Positions 63,353-64,000 of a stretch of 64,000 nucleotides of DNA are shown here, piece by piece. The position numbers and the translations under genes are program-made. This DNA comes from Chlorokybus atmophyticus (Eukaryota; Streptophyta; Chlorokybophyceae; Chlorokybales; Chlorokybaceae): NCBI GenBank assembly GCA_009103225.1, contig RHPI01000772.1, positions 573,457 through 637,456 on the forward strand. The letters run 5' to 3'. The notes under the pieces were generated by a model. It was given only the letters and a program-made list of their open reading frames with translations, ran no database searches and was not told where the DNA came from. Position 1 is the stretch's first letter, and every line of letters starts with the position of its first letter.

Positions 63353-64000
63353 TGGAGACAAGGAGACGTCACGCAGAGTGTGAACAAGAAGCAGCAGCGT
63401 TACTACTACGCTGTGAGGGGGCATTGGTGTATGCCTAAGTATACACCACTCAGTATGGTGGGCGGCTGAGTGGTGCTCATTGCGGTTTGCAGATGCCAAA
63501 TCAGACAAAAACAAGCAGGCTGCACCATGCACCATGCAGTGATTCACAGGTTGGTTATGCCGTTGGTGGCTGCTGCTGCCTCTTGGTGCACGACATTTGC
63601 ATAGCACATAGGGCACTTAGTGTGCTGCAGATAAGGTGAAGGCCTCGGGTGTAATAGTGTTTGCTTCATCAAGCTGGCTTGTTTCACTATACTGTGTTTA
63701 CGCACTGAGCATGTGTGTAGCTTAGGATGACTGCAATGTATACCCTATGCATGGCATGCAATGCGTTCAGGGACACGTGCAGGTTGCCAAGTCGGACTGT
63801 ACTTTGGGTTGTCCATTGATCAAATCCATTTATTCTAGATGCATGTGTATGAAGGATGTGTGCATCCCACAGGCGTCCATGCGAGCACTCTCTACGATGT
63901 GCGCAGCATATGCTCACTGTGGTTCCAGGTTGCAGGTGTTGTGTTGCAAGTGAGGTATATCTCAGCCAAGTATGCGGCGCAGCTAGTACTCGTTGCTGCG
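63353..64000. other. Upstream flank of the AIG1-like gene
   Basis: No gene recognised to the end of the window. Plus-strand frames near 63747-63953 are rich in Cys and Met and match nothing known; an exon of a gene extending beyond the window cannot be excluded. Confidence 0.5.

Overview
The window is nuclear DNA from a photosynthetic eukaryote, most likely a green alga close to land plants (a streptophyte alga). Genes are split into many short exons, and all 133 coding introns I rebuilt are GT-AG. Several products carry plastid-type leaders (methyltransferase, fibrillin, organophosphate transporter, pfkB kinase). There is an LRR receptor-like kinase and a plant HDA9-type histone deacetylase. 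Species cannot be fixed from the sequence.

Twelve protein-coding genes are supported, each by an exon chain whose reading phases close from start to stop. In order: an LRR / C-type lectin / WSC receptor kinase (-, 1559-7338); S-adenosylmethionine synthetase (-, 11402-13910); a PhoD-like membrane phosphatase (-, 17151-20373); a plastid SAM-dependent methyltransferase (-, 22236-24987); a PAP/fibrillin (+, 25106-27050); CPSF160 (-, 27974-34731); an organophosphate:phosphate antiporter (+, 35368-38744); a U11/U12 snRNP 48K-like protein (+, 39905-43697); an HDAC3/HDA9-type deacetylase (-, 44539-47372); NAA15 (+, 48026-54246); a plastid pfkB sugar kinase (+, 56634-60409); and an AIG1/FAR-17a-like membrane hydrolase (-, 61164-63352).

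The genes are not an operon and mostly serve separate housekeeping roles: mRNA 3' processing, minor splicing, N-terminal acetylation, chromatin, one-carbon metabolism and plastid metabolism. Divergent pairs share short upstream regions (118 bp between methyltransferase and fibrillin; about 640 bp for CPSF160/transporter and for HDAC/NAA15). Gene starts tend to lie in GC-rich patches, while intergenic DNA and introns are AT-richer and rich in TGCATGC.

The standout is the receptor kinase, whose ectodomain joins one-LRR-per-exon repeats, two C-type lectin domains and a WSC domain ahead of a kinase that keeps its catalytic residues. Also notable are a family-like set of short perfect foldbacks mostly in introns, a roughly 400-bp imperfect palindrome at 15014-15420, a cluster of GATATC sites inside an exon, and an apparently identical 489-bp copy of part of the transporter gene inside an NAA15 intron next to an assembly scar. 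Assembly problems are visible: a C run of about 157 with an N, a G run with a 132-base N gap, and a single N at the edge of the duplicated block.
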